In this document: piece by piece, positions 1-7,905 of the stretch
How positions within the stretch are numbered: the first letter of the stretch is position 1
Layout: the number at the start of each line of letters is the position of its first letter
Source of the DNA: Ensifer adhaerens
GTDB taxonomy: Bacteria; Pseudomonadota; Alphaproteobacteria; Rhizobiales; Rhizobiaceae
Length of the DNA stretch: 64,000 bases
Reading direction: 5' to 3'
NCBI RefSeq assembly: GCF_028993555.1
Contig: NZ_CP118611.1
Span: forward strand, 310,001 to 374,000
Notes under the pieces: model-generated
The model's database searches: none
Told to the model about the DNA's origin: nothing
Seen by the model: the letters and a program-made list of their open reading frames with translations, nothing else
Made by a program: the position numbers and the translations under genes

Positions 1-33
1 AGCAGTAGCAACATCACAATCTGGTGGGGAACG

Positions 34-822
34 ATGGCCGCAGGTAGGACGACTGTTGACGAAGCGCTCATGGATCGGGTGCGTCTCAGACCGCTGGACC
101 GCGGCGACCACCAACCGCTTTATCGGCAAGTGAAGCAGGCAATACTCGACCTTGTTCAGGATGGCGTGATCGCACCGAACGCGAAACTGCCCTCAGAGCG
201 CGAACTGGTAGCGGCCTATGATGTCAGCCGTATTACAATTCGCCAGGCACTGGTCGAACTGGTGCAGGAGGGCCATCTGCAGAGCCAACCGGGCAAGGGC
301 TTCTATGTCACTGAACGGCAGGAAGGCTTCGAGCTCCATTTGCTGACAAGTTTTACGGCCAATGCGATCGCCAAGGGCATGGTGCCCGGAAGCCGGACGC
401 TGGAAGCAAAGATCTACGCAGCGCCTCCGGAAGTCACCCGTGCCCTTTATCTGCCGGCCTCCGCCGAAGTGGTCTTGCTCAAGCGTCTGAGAACGCTCGA
501 TGGCGTCCCGGTGGTCATCCAGTACGATTGGCTGCAGCCGGCGATCTGCCCGGGACTGCTCGACCTGGACTGGTCAAGCGGCAACCGCTCGCTCTATGCC
601 GAGCTGCGCGAGCGCTACGATCAGCGTCCCGTTCGCGGCCAGACGACGATCAGCGCGCGTTGCCCTGATCCGGAGGAGGAACAGTTGTTGAAACTGGAGC
701 CGAACACGGCTGTGCTGACGCTCGACCAGATCGCATTCAATGCTGCGAACCGCCCGATAAACGTCTCGACTTCGATCCACCATCCGAAGCGGTACCCACT
801 GAGCATCCAGCAGGGCGAGTAG
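34..822 (+). CDS. GntR-family regulator, HutC/UTRA type
   Basis: This is a transcription factor of 262 residues. An N-terminal winged helix-turn-helix covers about residues 25-95 and contains the typical PSERELVAAYDVSRITIRQAL-like signature of the family. A UTRA effector-binding domain follows from about residue 110 to the end and usually senses a small metabolite. The ATG at 34 has a GGGGA four bases upstream; a second in-frame ATG at 70 would also keep the whole DNA-binding domain. The gene is close to the window edge, so its target operon may lie upstream, outside the sequence. The 800 bases downstream carry no clear partner gene. The effector cannot be predicted. Confidence 0.88.
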   Translation: MAAGRTTVDEALMDRVRLRPLDRGDHQPLYRQVKQAILDLVQDGVIAPNAKLPSERELVAAYDVSRITIRQALVELVQEGHLQSQPGKGFYVTERQEGFELHLLTSFTANAIAKGMVPGSRTLEAKIYAAPPEVTRALYLPASAEVVLLKRLRTLDGVPVVIQYDWLQPAICPGLLDLDWSSGNRSLYAELRERYDQRPVRGQTTISARCPDPEEEQLLKLEPNTAVLTLDQIAFNAANRPINVSTSIHHPKRYPLSIQQGE

Positions 823-1212
823 TTGCTGGCTGCCGACTGCGCGCTCAGGTGAGCGTCACAGCGCTTCAGACCGTAGCTGTTGTTCAAGGCGACGGACACG
901 GAGTTCAAAATCACGTGCGACGATCCGGACAGCTTCACCAATTGGCGACGTCTCGACAGCCGCGATCGAGCCACCGATGTCAAGGCGGAAGCCGTCCGCT
1001 CTGGCTCGATCAGCCCGCTCGCGGAGTCTTCTTTGGTAAACGCCAACGGAGCCTCGTCACGCATGGTTGGCGGTCCTGCTAACGTGCGCAAAGATTTCGA
1101 GCGGCTTCTTAGGCGCAGGCGACTCTTGCGCCGAGCTCTGGGCCCCATTGAAGTTTCGTCGCCCTAATCCGTGGCTTTCCCCGGGCAGGTTTGAATGTGC
1201 GTTGCGGATCCT

Positions 1213-1371
1213 TCAGGCAAGCCCGAATTCGACCGATCCGTTGAATTTGCGCTGGTCGTAGGGATAGGCGTAGCAGGTGTACCAGATGCTCCCTTGGCCG
1301 AGCAAAACAAGCACTTGTTCGAGAAGCGTCATCCGGTATTCGCTTTTGCGCGTCGGTATGGTCGTCGGCAT
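1213..1371 (-). CDS. Possible small protein, 52 residues
   Basis: This is a short open frame on the minus strand, from an ATG at 1371 to a TGA at 1213, with a G-rich GGGGGG stretch about ten bases before the start. The predicted protein begins MPTTIPTRKSEY and has an aromatic-rich centre (SIWYTCYAYPYDQRK). Its composition and largely G/C-ending codons look protein-like. I recognise no family. It lies alone in a gene-poor stretch, so it could be a real small protein, a gene remnant or chance. Confidence 0.3.
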   Translation of the reverse strand: MPTTIPTRKSEYRMTLLEQVLVLLGQGSIWYTCYAYPYDQRKFNGSVEFGLA

Positions 1372-1530
1372 GTTTCTGGCATCCCCCCAATACTCGTACG
1401 GTGAGTTTGAACGCGACCTATTCTCCTAGGGCCGTGACGAACAACTCATCCAAGCTCGAGCCTACGCCGGATCGGTAGCAAAAATCACGCACTGAATGCC
1501 GAAGAGAGCTTTCAGGAATCCCGATGAAAC

Positions 1531-1584
1531 AAGGTCGCCGAAATCCTGGATGTTAGTGGCAGCACCGTGCGTCGCCCCGTTTGA
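1531..1584 (+). pseudogene. Relic resembling a resolvase C-terminal helix-turn-helix
   Basis: Seventeen codons ending in TGA read KVAEILDVSGSTVRRPV. This resembles the helix-turn-helix tail of Tn3-type resolvases and invertases, where a sequence like VAxxLGVSRSTVYR closes the protein. A stop codon sits four codons upstream in the same frame, so there is no intact gene. The resemblance is short and could be chance. If real, it marks an old mobile-element insertion. Confidence 0.2.
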
Positions 1585-1634
1585 GGTGCGCCGAAGGTGT
1601 ATTTCTGAAGCGCAAGGAGATCGTCGGAGGACCA

Positions 1635-3095
1635 ATGCTCTCTCACTTTAAAGACCCATCATTGTTTCGCCAGGCAGCGCTTGTCGGTGGCGAGTGGATC
1701 GAGGCGGACGCGGCCAACGCGATCGAGGTGAACAACCCCGCGACTGGCGAGATCATCGGCCGGGTGCCGAAGCTCGGCGGCAAGGAAACCAAGGCGGCGA
1801 TCGAGGCGGCACGTATCGCCCAGAAGGGTTGGGCTGCCCGCACCGCCAAGGACCGCGCCGGCGTGCTGCGCAAGTGGTTCGAGCTGATGATCGAGAACAA
1901 GGAGGACCTTGGCCGCATCCTGACGCTGGAGCAGGGCAAGCCGCTGGCGGAAGCCACCGGCGAGATCATCTATGGCGCAAGTTTTGTCGAGTGGTTCGCC
2001 GAAGAGGCGCGTCGTCTCTATGGTGACCTGATCCCCGGCCACCAGCCGGACAAGCGCATCCTGGTGATGAAGCAGCCGATCGGCGTCGTCGCGGCGATCA
2101 CGCCGTGGAACTTCCCCAATGCGATGATCACCCGCAAGGCCGGCCCGGCTTTCGCCGCCGGTTGCGCCATGGTGCTGAAGCCCGCCGCCCAGACGCCGTT
2201 CTCGGCGATCGCGATTGCCATCCTTGCCGAGCGCGCCGGCCTGCCCAAGGGCCTGTTCAGCGTCATCACCGGCTCGGCCCGCGAGATCGGCGCCGAGATG
2301 ACCTCCAACCCCGTGGTGCGCAAGCTGACCTTCACCGGCTCGACCGAAGTCGGCGCCGAGCTCTACCGCCAGAGTGCGGCCACCATCAAGAAGCTCGGTC
2401 TCGAGCTTGGCGGCAATGCGCCGTTCATCGTCTTTGACGATGCCGATCTCGATGCGGCAGTCGAAGGCGCGCTGATCGCCAAGTTCCGCAACAATGGCCA
2501 GACCTGTGTGTGCGCCAACCGCATCTATGTGCAGGACAAGGTCTATGACGCCTTTGCCGACAAACTCGCCAAGGCGGTCGCCAAGCTGAAGATCGGCAAT
2601 GGCGTCGACGAGGGCGTCATCCTCGGCCCGCTGATCGACAAGGCGGCACTGGAGAAGGTGGAAGAGCACATTGCCGACGCGACGTCGAAGGGTGCACGCG
2701 TCATCCAGGGCGGCAAGCGTCATGCGCTTGGCGGCACCTTCTACGAGGCGACGGTTCTGGCCGATGTCACCCAGGCGATGGCGGTCGCGCGCGAAGAAAC
2801 CTTTGGCCCGGTGGCGCCGCTGTTCCGCTTCACGGATGAAGCAGACGTGATCGCGCAGGCCAACGACACCGAATTCGGTCTCGCGTCCTACTTCTACGCC
2901 AAGGATCTCGCCCGGGTGTTCCGGGTGGCCGAAGCGCTGGAATACGGCATGGTCGGCGTCAACACCGGTCTGATCTCGACGGCGGAAGCACCGTTCGGCG
3001 GTGTCAAGCTCTCGGGCCTCGGCCGCGAAGGCTCGCGCTACGGCATCGAGGAGTTCACCGAGATCAAATACGTCTGCCTCGGCGGCGTTGCCTGA
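1635..3095 (+). CDS. gabD: NAD(P)-dependent succinate-semialdehyde dehydrogenase-like
   Basis: This aldehyde dehydrogenase of 486 residues has the normal superfamily length. It contains the cofactor-binding and fold motifs ITPWNFPNAM and FTGSTEVG, the catalytic glutamate in LELGGNAPF and the nucleophilic cysteine in NNGQTCVCANR. The second cysteine two residues on and the overall pattern match the GabD branch, which oxidises succinate semialdehyde to succinate. Related semialdehydes remain possible. The ATG at 1635 is preceded by CGGAGG at 1625-1630; an upstream GTG at 1581 would add residues unlike the family. It is followed by a convergent transketolase pair, so it is probably its own transcript. 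Confidence 0.88.
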   Translation: MLSHFKDPSLFRQAALVGGEWIEADAANAIEVNNPATGEIIGRVPKLGGKETKAAIEAARIAQKGWAARTAKDRAGVLRKWFELMIENKEDLGRILTLEQGKPLAEATGEIIYGASFVEWFAEEARRLYGDLIPGHQPDKRILVMKQPIGVVAAITPWNFPNAMITRKAGPAFAAGCAMVLKPAAQTPFSAIAIAILAERAGLPKGLFSVITGSAREIGAEMTSNPVVRKLTFTGSTEVGAELYRQSAATIKKLGLELGGNAPFIVFDDADLDAAVEGALIAKFRNNGQTCVCANRIYVQDKVYDAFADKLAKAVAKLKIGNGVDEGVILGPLIDKAALEKVEEHIADATSKGARVIQGGKRHALGGTFYEATVLADVTQAMAVAREETFGPVAPLFRFTDEADVIAQANDTEFGLASYFYAKDLARVFRVAEALEYGMVGVNTGLISTAEAPFGGVKLSGLGREGSRYGIEEFTEIKYVCLGGVA

Positions 3096-3187
3096 TAAGA
3101 GACAAGGAAATGACCGCGGAGCTCGAGCCCCGCGGTCATTCGAGTAGAATGGTCTTCAGCACCAAGCGGCAGGCGTTCTGTCGCTTT

Positions 3188-4174
3188 TTATGCGCGGCCC
3201 TCGAGCAGCCGCGTGGCGCGCGCCTCGATGCCCTTCGCATCGAGTTCGTAGTGCGCGTAGAGATGGGTCGGCGGCGCAATCAGGCTGTATTCGTCGTAGA
3301 TACCATGCCGGGTCAGCTTCACCGGCAGACCTTCGCTTGCCAGCACCTCCGCGACGGCGCCGCCCAATCCCCCAAGCACATTGTGTTCCTCAACCGTCAG
3401 GATTCGCGGGCTCTGACCTGCGGCTTCGAGGATGGCGTCGCGGTCGATCGGTTTCACCGTCGCCATGTCAAGGAAGCCGACGCTTGCGCCCGCGGCCCGC
3501 AGCGCGCGAGCCGCTTCGAGAGCCGGGTGGACCGTGGAGCCCGTGGCAATGATCGTGAGGTCCGTTCCCGAATAGTGGGAGATCGCCTTGCCGATCTTGA
3601 ACGGCTGGCGGTCGGCATAAACCTCGGGATCGCGTCCGCGCTGGATGCGGATATAGATCGGATGCGGGTAGTCGTTCGCGGCCTTGATGACCTCTTTCAG
3701 CTGATTGCCATCGGCCGGAGCGATGACCGTCAGGTTGGCGATCGAACGCATGATGGCGAGGTCTTCGGTCGCGTGGTGCGAGGTGCCGTAAAAGCCGAGC
3801 GAGATGCCGGCGTGGTGGCCGATCAGCCGAACCGGCAGTTTGGAATAGGCGACATCCATGCGGATCTGTTCGCAGCAGAGCAGCGCGAGGAAGGATGCGA
3901 AGGTTGCGACATAGGGCTTCATGCCGACGGCGGCCATGCCCGCTGCGGCCGATACCATGTTCTGTTCCGAGATACCGAACTGAACGAAACGGTCGGGATG
4001 GAGCGTGTGGAATTTCGCCAGGCCGTTCGAATATTGCAGGTCGGCAGTGCCAGCGACAATCGGCTCGCCCGCGGCGACGAGTTCGATGAGGGCATCCGAG
4101 AGCGCATCGAGGCCGGGTGTCACGGCATTGAGCTGGCGATACTGCCAGGACTTGTCGGAAAGCGGCTTGTTCAT
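3188..4174 (-). CDS. Transketolase, C-terminal subunit
   Basis: This is the C-terminal half of a split transketolase, 328 residues, carrying the pyrimidine-binding and C-terminal domains. It transfers two-carbon ketol units together with the N-terminal subunit encoded just upstream. Visible motifs are the pyrimidine-domain stretch RFVQFGISEQNMVSAAAGMA, with the glutamate that activates thiamine diphosphate, and a late LTVEEHNVLGGLGGAVAE segment. The ATG at 4174 begins one base after the stop codon of the N-terminal subunit gene, so the two are translationally coupled and made in equal amounts. Upstream in-frame codons to 4300 lie inside the neighbouring gene and are unlikely to be used. The donor and acceptor sugars are not evident from the sequence. 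Confidence 0.9.
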   Translation of the reverse strand: MNKPLSDKSWQYRQLNAVTPGLDALSDALIELVAAGEPIVAGTADLQYSNGLAKFHTLHPDRFVQFGISEQNMVSAAAGMAAVGMKPYVATFASFLALLCCEQIRMDVAYSKLPVRLIGHHAGISLGFYGTSHHATEDLAIMRSIANLTVIAPADGNQLKEVIKAANDYPHPIYIRIQRGRDPEVYADRQPFKIGKAISHYSGTDLTIIATGSTVHPALEAARALRAAGASVGFLDMATVKPIDRDAILEAAGQSPRILTVEEHNVLGGLGGAVAEVLASEGLPVKLTRHGIYDEYSLIAPPTHLYAHYELDAKGIEARATRLLEGRA

Positions 4175-4175
4175 C

Positions 4176-5063
4176 TCAGATCTCCATCGCTTCGATTTCG
4201 GCAATTGCGCGGGCAGCGTCCGAGGGGTCGAGATAGCCGAGGTGCCAGCCGGGTTCGGTCTCCATGTAGGAGACGCCCTTGCCCTTGACCGTCTCGGCAA
4301 TGATCATCACCGGGCGTGTCCGCTCGTGGTCCGTCTTGAGCATGCGAAACAGTGTTGCGACTGCCGCCACATCGTGGCCGTCGACGACATGGGTCTCCCA
4401 GCCGAAGGCCTGCCATTTCTCGACGATCGGCTCGACGCCGATGATGTCGTCGACCGAGCCGTCGAGCTGGTAGCCGTTGCGGTCGATGATGCCGATCAGC
4501 TTTCCAAGCTTGTTGTGCGCGCCGAAGAGGGCAGCCTCCCAGACCTGACCTTCCTGCAACTCCCCGTCGCCGATCATCACGTAGGTGTAGAAGTCCTTGC
4601 CCAGCATCCGGCCTGCGAGCGCCATGCCGCAGCCGGCCGAAAGGGCGTGGCCGATCGAGCCCGAGCTGAAATCGATGCCGGGCACCTTCGTCATGTCGGG
4701 ATGGTCGCCGAGCGGATTGCCGAGGCGGGTATAGCCGTCGAGCACATCACGATCGATGAAGTCGAGGTCGGCGAGAATGGGAAAGAGCCCGACAGCCGCG
4801 TGCCCCTTGCCCATCATGAAACGGTCGCGATCCTCCCATTTCGGTTCGCCGCGTCTGAGGTCCATCGCATCGTAGTAGAGCACGGAGAACAGCTCGGCTG
4901 CGGAGAAGACGGAGGTGTAATGCCCAACCTTCGCGATCTCGATCAGCCTGATTGTTTCCAGGCGACAGAATTTGGCGCGGTCCTTGAGGAACGCGATTTC
5001 CTCGTCAGTCGGTCTGAGGCTGTTTCGGCCCCCGGTTGTTTCTATCCTGCCTGGTTGGGTCAC
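4176..5063 (-). CDS. Transketolase, N-terminal (thiamine diphosphate) subunit
   Basis: This is the N-terminal half of a split transketolase, 295 residues. The thiamine-diphosphate/Mg motif GDGELQEGQVWEAA ending in IIDRN is intact at about residues 165-195. The substrate-binding histidine motif GKGHAAVGLF lies near residue 85. The start is a GTG at 5063, with GAGGA about eight bases upstream. It is the first gene of a two-gene operon transcribed away from the amidohydrolase gene; an 11-bp inverted repeat lies in the shared control region. Split transketolases are frequent in rhizobial sugar catabolic clusters and usually act on a dedicated pathway rather than central metabolism. Confidence 0.9.
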   Translation of the reverse strand: MTQPGRIETTGGRNSLRPTDEEIAFLKDRAKFCRLETIRLIEIAKVGHYTSVFSAAELFSVLYYDAMDLRRGEPKWEDRDRFMMGKGHAAVGLFPILADLDFIDRDVLDGYTRLGNPLGDHPDMTKVPGIDFSSGSIGHALSAGCGMALAGRMLGKDFYTYVMIGDGELQEGQVWEAALFGAHNKLGKLIGIIDRNGYQLDGSVDDIIGVEPIVEKWQAFGWETHVVDGHDVAAVATLFRMLKTDHERTRPVMIIAETVKGKGVSYMETEPGWHLGYLDPSDAARAIAEIEAMEI

Positions 5064-5152
5064 GTGCTGTCCTCGTCCTCAAGGTGGGTCGCCCCACGGA
5101 ATGCTTGATCACGAGGTCTGTTTTAGCTTTAGAAACGCGCGGCCGCCCGCAC

Positions 5153-5181
5153 GAATAGCTGAAAACAATCTTCAACTATTC
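5153..5181. promoter_or_regulatory. Inverted repeat operator between transketolase and amidohydrolase genes
   Basis: The left arm GAATAGCTGAA (5153-5163) and right arm TTCAACTATTC (5171-5181) are complementary at 10 of 11 positions around a 7-base centre. The repeat lies midway in the divergent control region. Nearly the same arm, GAATAACTGAA, occurs at 7867-7877 in front of the LysR gene. This suggests that the LysR at 7906 controls both promoters. Confidence 0.6.
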
Positions 5182-5260
5182 CAAAGAAATGAACAGGTTG
5201 GCTCATGTTACCTAGTGAGGGACGCAAGTGAAAGCGGCGGGTTTCTCAAGGAGGTAAACG

Positions 5261-6271
5261 ATGAAAGACGGGATGTTTGTTTTCGACGCGGCGGTCCATA
5301 CGCAGGACTTCGGCGACAACCAGATCAAGCCGGGAAGCGACGGCCGGCGCGTCAAACTGTTGCGCTCGCAGATCGCCGGCTTCATCAATTTGACGGGTCG
5401 CCGGGGGCCGCCGCCCGAAACCGAAACCTTCTCGAATCCCGATCTCGAATGGGGCAACAAGATGCTCTTCGAGAACTCCGACACCGATATGGCGAGCGCC
5501 TGCTCGGTACCATTGTTTTCGCACTGGCGGGCGGGACTCGGGCCGGTCGAACTCAGCGATGCCTTCGCCAAGTCGAACCCGAAACGTGTCGTCCTGACCG
5601 GTGGTGTCGATCCGGCCTATCACGGGCTCGATTTCGCGCTCGAAGAGATGGAACGCCAGGTCAAGGAACTCGGCGCCGTCAGCATGAAGTTCTACCAGTA
5701 TCAGCGCCGGGGCTGTTCCTGGCGCGCCGACGATCGCGATATCGCCTATCCGCTGTGGGAGAAGGCGATCGAGCTTGGCATCAAGATGGTGCAGTTCCAC
5801 AAGGGGTTTCCGCTTGAGCTCGGCCCGGTCGAGGCCTTCAAGCCCAACGATATCCAGTACGCCGCCGCGGACTTCCCCGAGCTCAACTTCGGGATCCATC
5901 ACCTCGGCGACCCCTATGTCGACGAGACGATCTCGATCGCCAGCCGTTTCGACAACATCTACCTGATCCTGCCGCTCTGGTTTAACCAGTATTATCTCCA
6001 GCCCTGGAAGATGCTGGCGCGGCTCGGCGAGGCGTTGCTCTATGTCGGCTCCGATCGCATCTGCTACGGTTCGGAAGCCTTCATCTGGCCGCATGTCCAG
6101 ACCTACATCGACACGCTTGCCAATCTCGAAATGCCCGAAGAACTGCAGGAGCGCTACGGCTATCCGGAAATCACCCGGCAGATGAAGGAAAACATCCTCG
6201 GCAAGGCCTTTGCCCGCGGCATGGGTATCGACATCGAAGCCAAGAAGATCGAACTGGGGCTGGTCCGATGA
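5261..6271 (+). CDS. Amidohydrolase-2 family protein
   Basis: This protein of 336 residues is related to the amidohydrolase-2 (TIM-barrel metal hydrolase or decarboxylase) family. It starts with VFDAAVHTQDF where classical members carry an HxH metal motif, so the first metal site is atypical. Later family-like segments are GIHHLGDPYVDE at about residue 210 and the YVGSDRICYGSE stretch at about residue 265, similar to the FGSD motif. It has a perfect AAGGAGGT ribosome binding site seven bases before the ATG, suggesting strong translation. The last four bases overlap the start of a NifU-like gene (ATGA). It may act on a carboxylated or lactone intermediate; the substrate is unknown. Confidence 0.75.
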   Translation: MKDGMFVFDAAVHTQDFGDNQIKPGSDGRRVKLLRSQIAGFINLTGRRGPPPETETFSNPDLEWGNKMLFENSDTDMASACSVPLFSHWRAGLGPVELSDAFAKSNPKRVVLTGGVDPAYHGLDFALEEMERQVKELGAVSMKFYQYQRRGCSWRADDRDIAYPLWEKAIELGIKMVQFHKGFPLELGPVEAFKPNDIQYAAADFPELNFGIHHLGDPYVDETISIASRFDNIYLILPLWFNQYYLQPWKMLARLGEALLYVGSDRICYGSEAFIWPHVQTYIDTLANLEMPEELQERYGYPEITRQMKENILGKAFARGMGIDIEAKKIELGLVR

Positions 6272-6576
6272 CGGCCCGATCCGCCATTTCGCCGGATGCG
6301 CTCGAAGCTGCGTTTGCGCGCATCCGCCCCCTGATCCTTGGTCATGGCGGCGATATCGAGATCGCCGATATCAGCCCGGAGGGTGTCGTCAGCATCAAGC
6401 TCGTCGGCGCCTGCAGGGCCTGCCCCAACATGGCGATGACCTATGTCGGTCCGATCCGCACCTATCTGATGGAAGTGGTCGGTGTGGCGGAGGTTCGTTG
6501 CGAGCAGGTCAATACAAGCATCAAGACGCTTGATCGTCTCGCTCGTCGACTGGGGTCGAGACCGTTGATCGCGTGA
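6268..6576 (+). CDS. NifU C-terminal-domain-like protein
   Basis: This small protein of 102 residues consists almost only of a NifU C-terminal (Nfu) domain. The motif GACRACPNMAMT holds cysteines 49 and 52, which in the family form a CxxC site that binds or passes on an iron-sulfur cluster. It overlaps the amidohydrolase gene by four bases, so the two proteins are translationally coupled. That arrangement suggests it serves its partner or a redox enzyme of the same pathway rather than general cluster assembly; no other assembly gene is nearby. A strong terminator follows 25 bases later. Confidence 0.82.
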   Translation: MTARSAISPDALEAAFARIRPLILGHGGDIEIADISPEGVVSIKLVGACRACPNMAMTYVGPIRTYLMEVVGVAEVRCEQVNTSIKTLDRLARRLGSRPLIA

Positions 6577-6601
6577 CAAGACGAGAGACTGAAAAGCGCC
6601 C

Positions 6602-6637
6602 GAAACCGCGCCCCGCAAGGAGCGCGGTTTCTTTGTG
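6602..6637 (+). terminator. Intrinsic terminator after the NifU-like gene
   Basis: A perfect 10-bp stem, GAAACCGCGC (6602-6611) paired with GCGCGGTTTC (6622-6631), is followed by TTTGTGT. It ends the amidohydrolase/NifU-like operon. Confidence 0.85.
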
Positions 6638-6670
6638 TCCCGTGACGAAATCCAGAATTTCGCGAACCAG

Positions 6671-6701
6671 GAAAGCAAAACGGCGCGCCAGTGGCGCGCC
6701 G
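6671..6701 (-). terminator. Intrinsic terminator after the PRISE-type reductase gene
   Basis: CGGCGCGCC (6681-6689) and GGCGCGCCG (6693-6701) form a perfect 9-bp stem with a 3-base loop. On the minus strand this is followed by TTTTGCTTTC. It lies 27 bases after the reductase stop codon, back to back with the plus-strand terminator. Confidence 0.8.
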
Positions 6702-6727
6702 TGGTTTCGGTCGATCTGGCTCGGCGA

Positions 6728-7795
6728 TCAGGGAATGATGCGTTCGGCGCGCAGGCGGTCGAACACGTCGATGAATGAGCGTTCCGTATCTTGGCTCTCG
6801 GTGAAACCGAGCGCTCTCGCCTTGGCCATCGAGTGAACGCATTCCATCGGGCGCCCGAGGTCGAGATCGGTGTGCCAGGCAGAGGCGAGGCGATCGAGCT
6901 TGTTCGGCTGCAGGCCATGCTGGCCGACGAGCCCGTCCCAGTCATCGCCGAGATCCTTCATCTGCTCGGCAAGCGAATTGTACTGGCCAGGATACTCCGC
7001 CACGGGGATGTCGAAATAGTCGGCGATCGTCTTCCAGAGTTGCTCCCAGCGGAAGACATCGCCGTTGACCGCATTGAAGGCTTCGTTGCGGGCGTTCGGT
7101 TCCATGCCGGCCCAGACGATCTGCTTGGCGAGGATACGCGCGTCGGTGATGTCGTTGAGGCCGCGATAGGCGGTCGGGCTTCCGGGGAAGCGGAACGGAC
7201 GACCGGTCGCCTTGCAGATCGAGGCGTGCGTCGCCAGCGTCGCGCCGATGTTCATCAGGTTGCCGACCGCATAGCCGATGATCGTATGGGAACGGTGGAC
7301 CGACCAGCCGAAATCGTGCTCGGCGGCATAGGCCATGACGATGTCTTCGAGCTCGTAATAGAAGTTCTTCTTCGGCAGGCGCGGCGCCGTTTCGCGGAAA
7401 GGCGTGACGGGCTGGACCTTGCCGTAGTCCTCGAAGGGGCCGAGATAGTGCTTCGTGCCGGTGACGACGCCGACATGCTGGACGCAGCCCTTGTCCTTGA
7501 AGGCATCGAGCACATTCTTCAGCATGTTGCCGTTGAGGCGAATGTTTTCGTCCTCGTTCGATCCGAGCGTCCAGGAGCAGTAGAAGATGTGGGTCGGCGC
7601 CAGGTGGGAGAGGGCGGCAATCGCCTCGTCCCGCTTCAAAAGGTCGACGGCGTGCGGCTTGATGTAGGACGATCCGAGCGGCGGCCGGCGCGAGGCGCCG
7701 TGGATTTCCCAGCCGCCAAGGTCTCTCAGATGCTCGGCGACGTTCAGTCCGACGATACCGGTCGCACCGACGATCAATGCGCGTTTTTGATACAT
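6728..7795 (-). CDS. PRISE-type short-chain reductase (progesterone 5-beta-reductase/iridoid synthase-like)
   Basis: This NAD(P)-binding reductase of 355 residues has the extended SDR Rossmann motif GATGIVG at residues 10-16. It has the two diagnostic motifs of the PRISE group: TGTKHYLGP, with the lysine used in catalysis, and NFYYELED, whose tyrosine replaces the usual YxxxK arrangement. Family members reduce enone C=C bonds of many substrates, so the physiological substrate is open. It is transcribed divergently from a LysR gene with about 110 bases between them, which is the classic arrangement for a LysR target. It has its own terminator. Confidence 0.85.
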   Translation of the reverse strand: MYQKRALIVGATGIVGLNVAEHLRDLGGWEIHGASRRPPLGSSYIKPHAVDLLKRDEAIAALSHLAPTHIFYCSWTLGSNEDENIRLNGNMLKNVLDAFKDKGCVQHVGVVTGTKHYLGPFEDYGKVQPVTPFRETAPRLPKKNFYYELEDIVMAYAAEHDFGWSVHRSHTIIGYAVGNLMNIGATLATHASICKATGRPFRFPGSPTAYRGLNDITDARILAKQIVWAGMEPNARNEAFNAVNGDVFRWEQLWKTIADYFDIPVAEYPGQYNSLAEQMKDLGDDWDGLVGQHGLQPNKLDRLASAWHTDLDLGRPMECVHSMAKARALGFTESQDTERSFIDVFDRLRAERIIP

Positions 7796-7866
7796 GGATT
7801 CCTCCCTTTGTGACGTGTGGGCGAGAGGATGACGGTTTGGCCTCTGGTCAGGTAGAGCGACTTGAG

Positions 7867-7891
7867 GAATAACTGAAGTGAATAAAGTTCA
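7867..7891. promoter_or_regulatory. Candidate LysR binding site upstream of lysR and the reductase gene
   Basis: The segment starts with GAATAACTGAA (7867-7877) and ends with TTCA (7888-7891), giving TGAA-N10-TTCA. This matches the T-N11-A style of LysR boxes. The first eleven bases match ten of the eleven in the left arm of the repeat at 5153. Confidence 0.5.
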
Positions 7892-7905
7892 CCAAGGTGA
7901 TGGCA

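Larger units (their letters stand above)
823..1634. other. Gene-poor stretch between gntR and the aldehyde dehydrogenase
   Basis: No long, convincing coding region is visible on either strand. I see only a 52-codon candidate on the minus strand (1213-1371) and a short helix-turn-helix-like relic (1531-1584). Open frames on both strands lack family motifs and good ribosome binding sites. The stretch looks like decayed DNA between two functional blocks. Confidence 0.5.
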
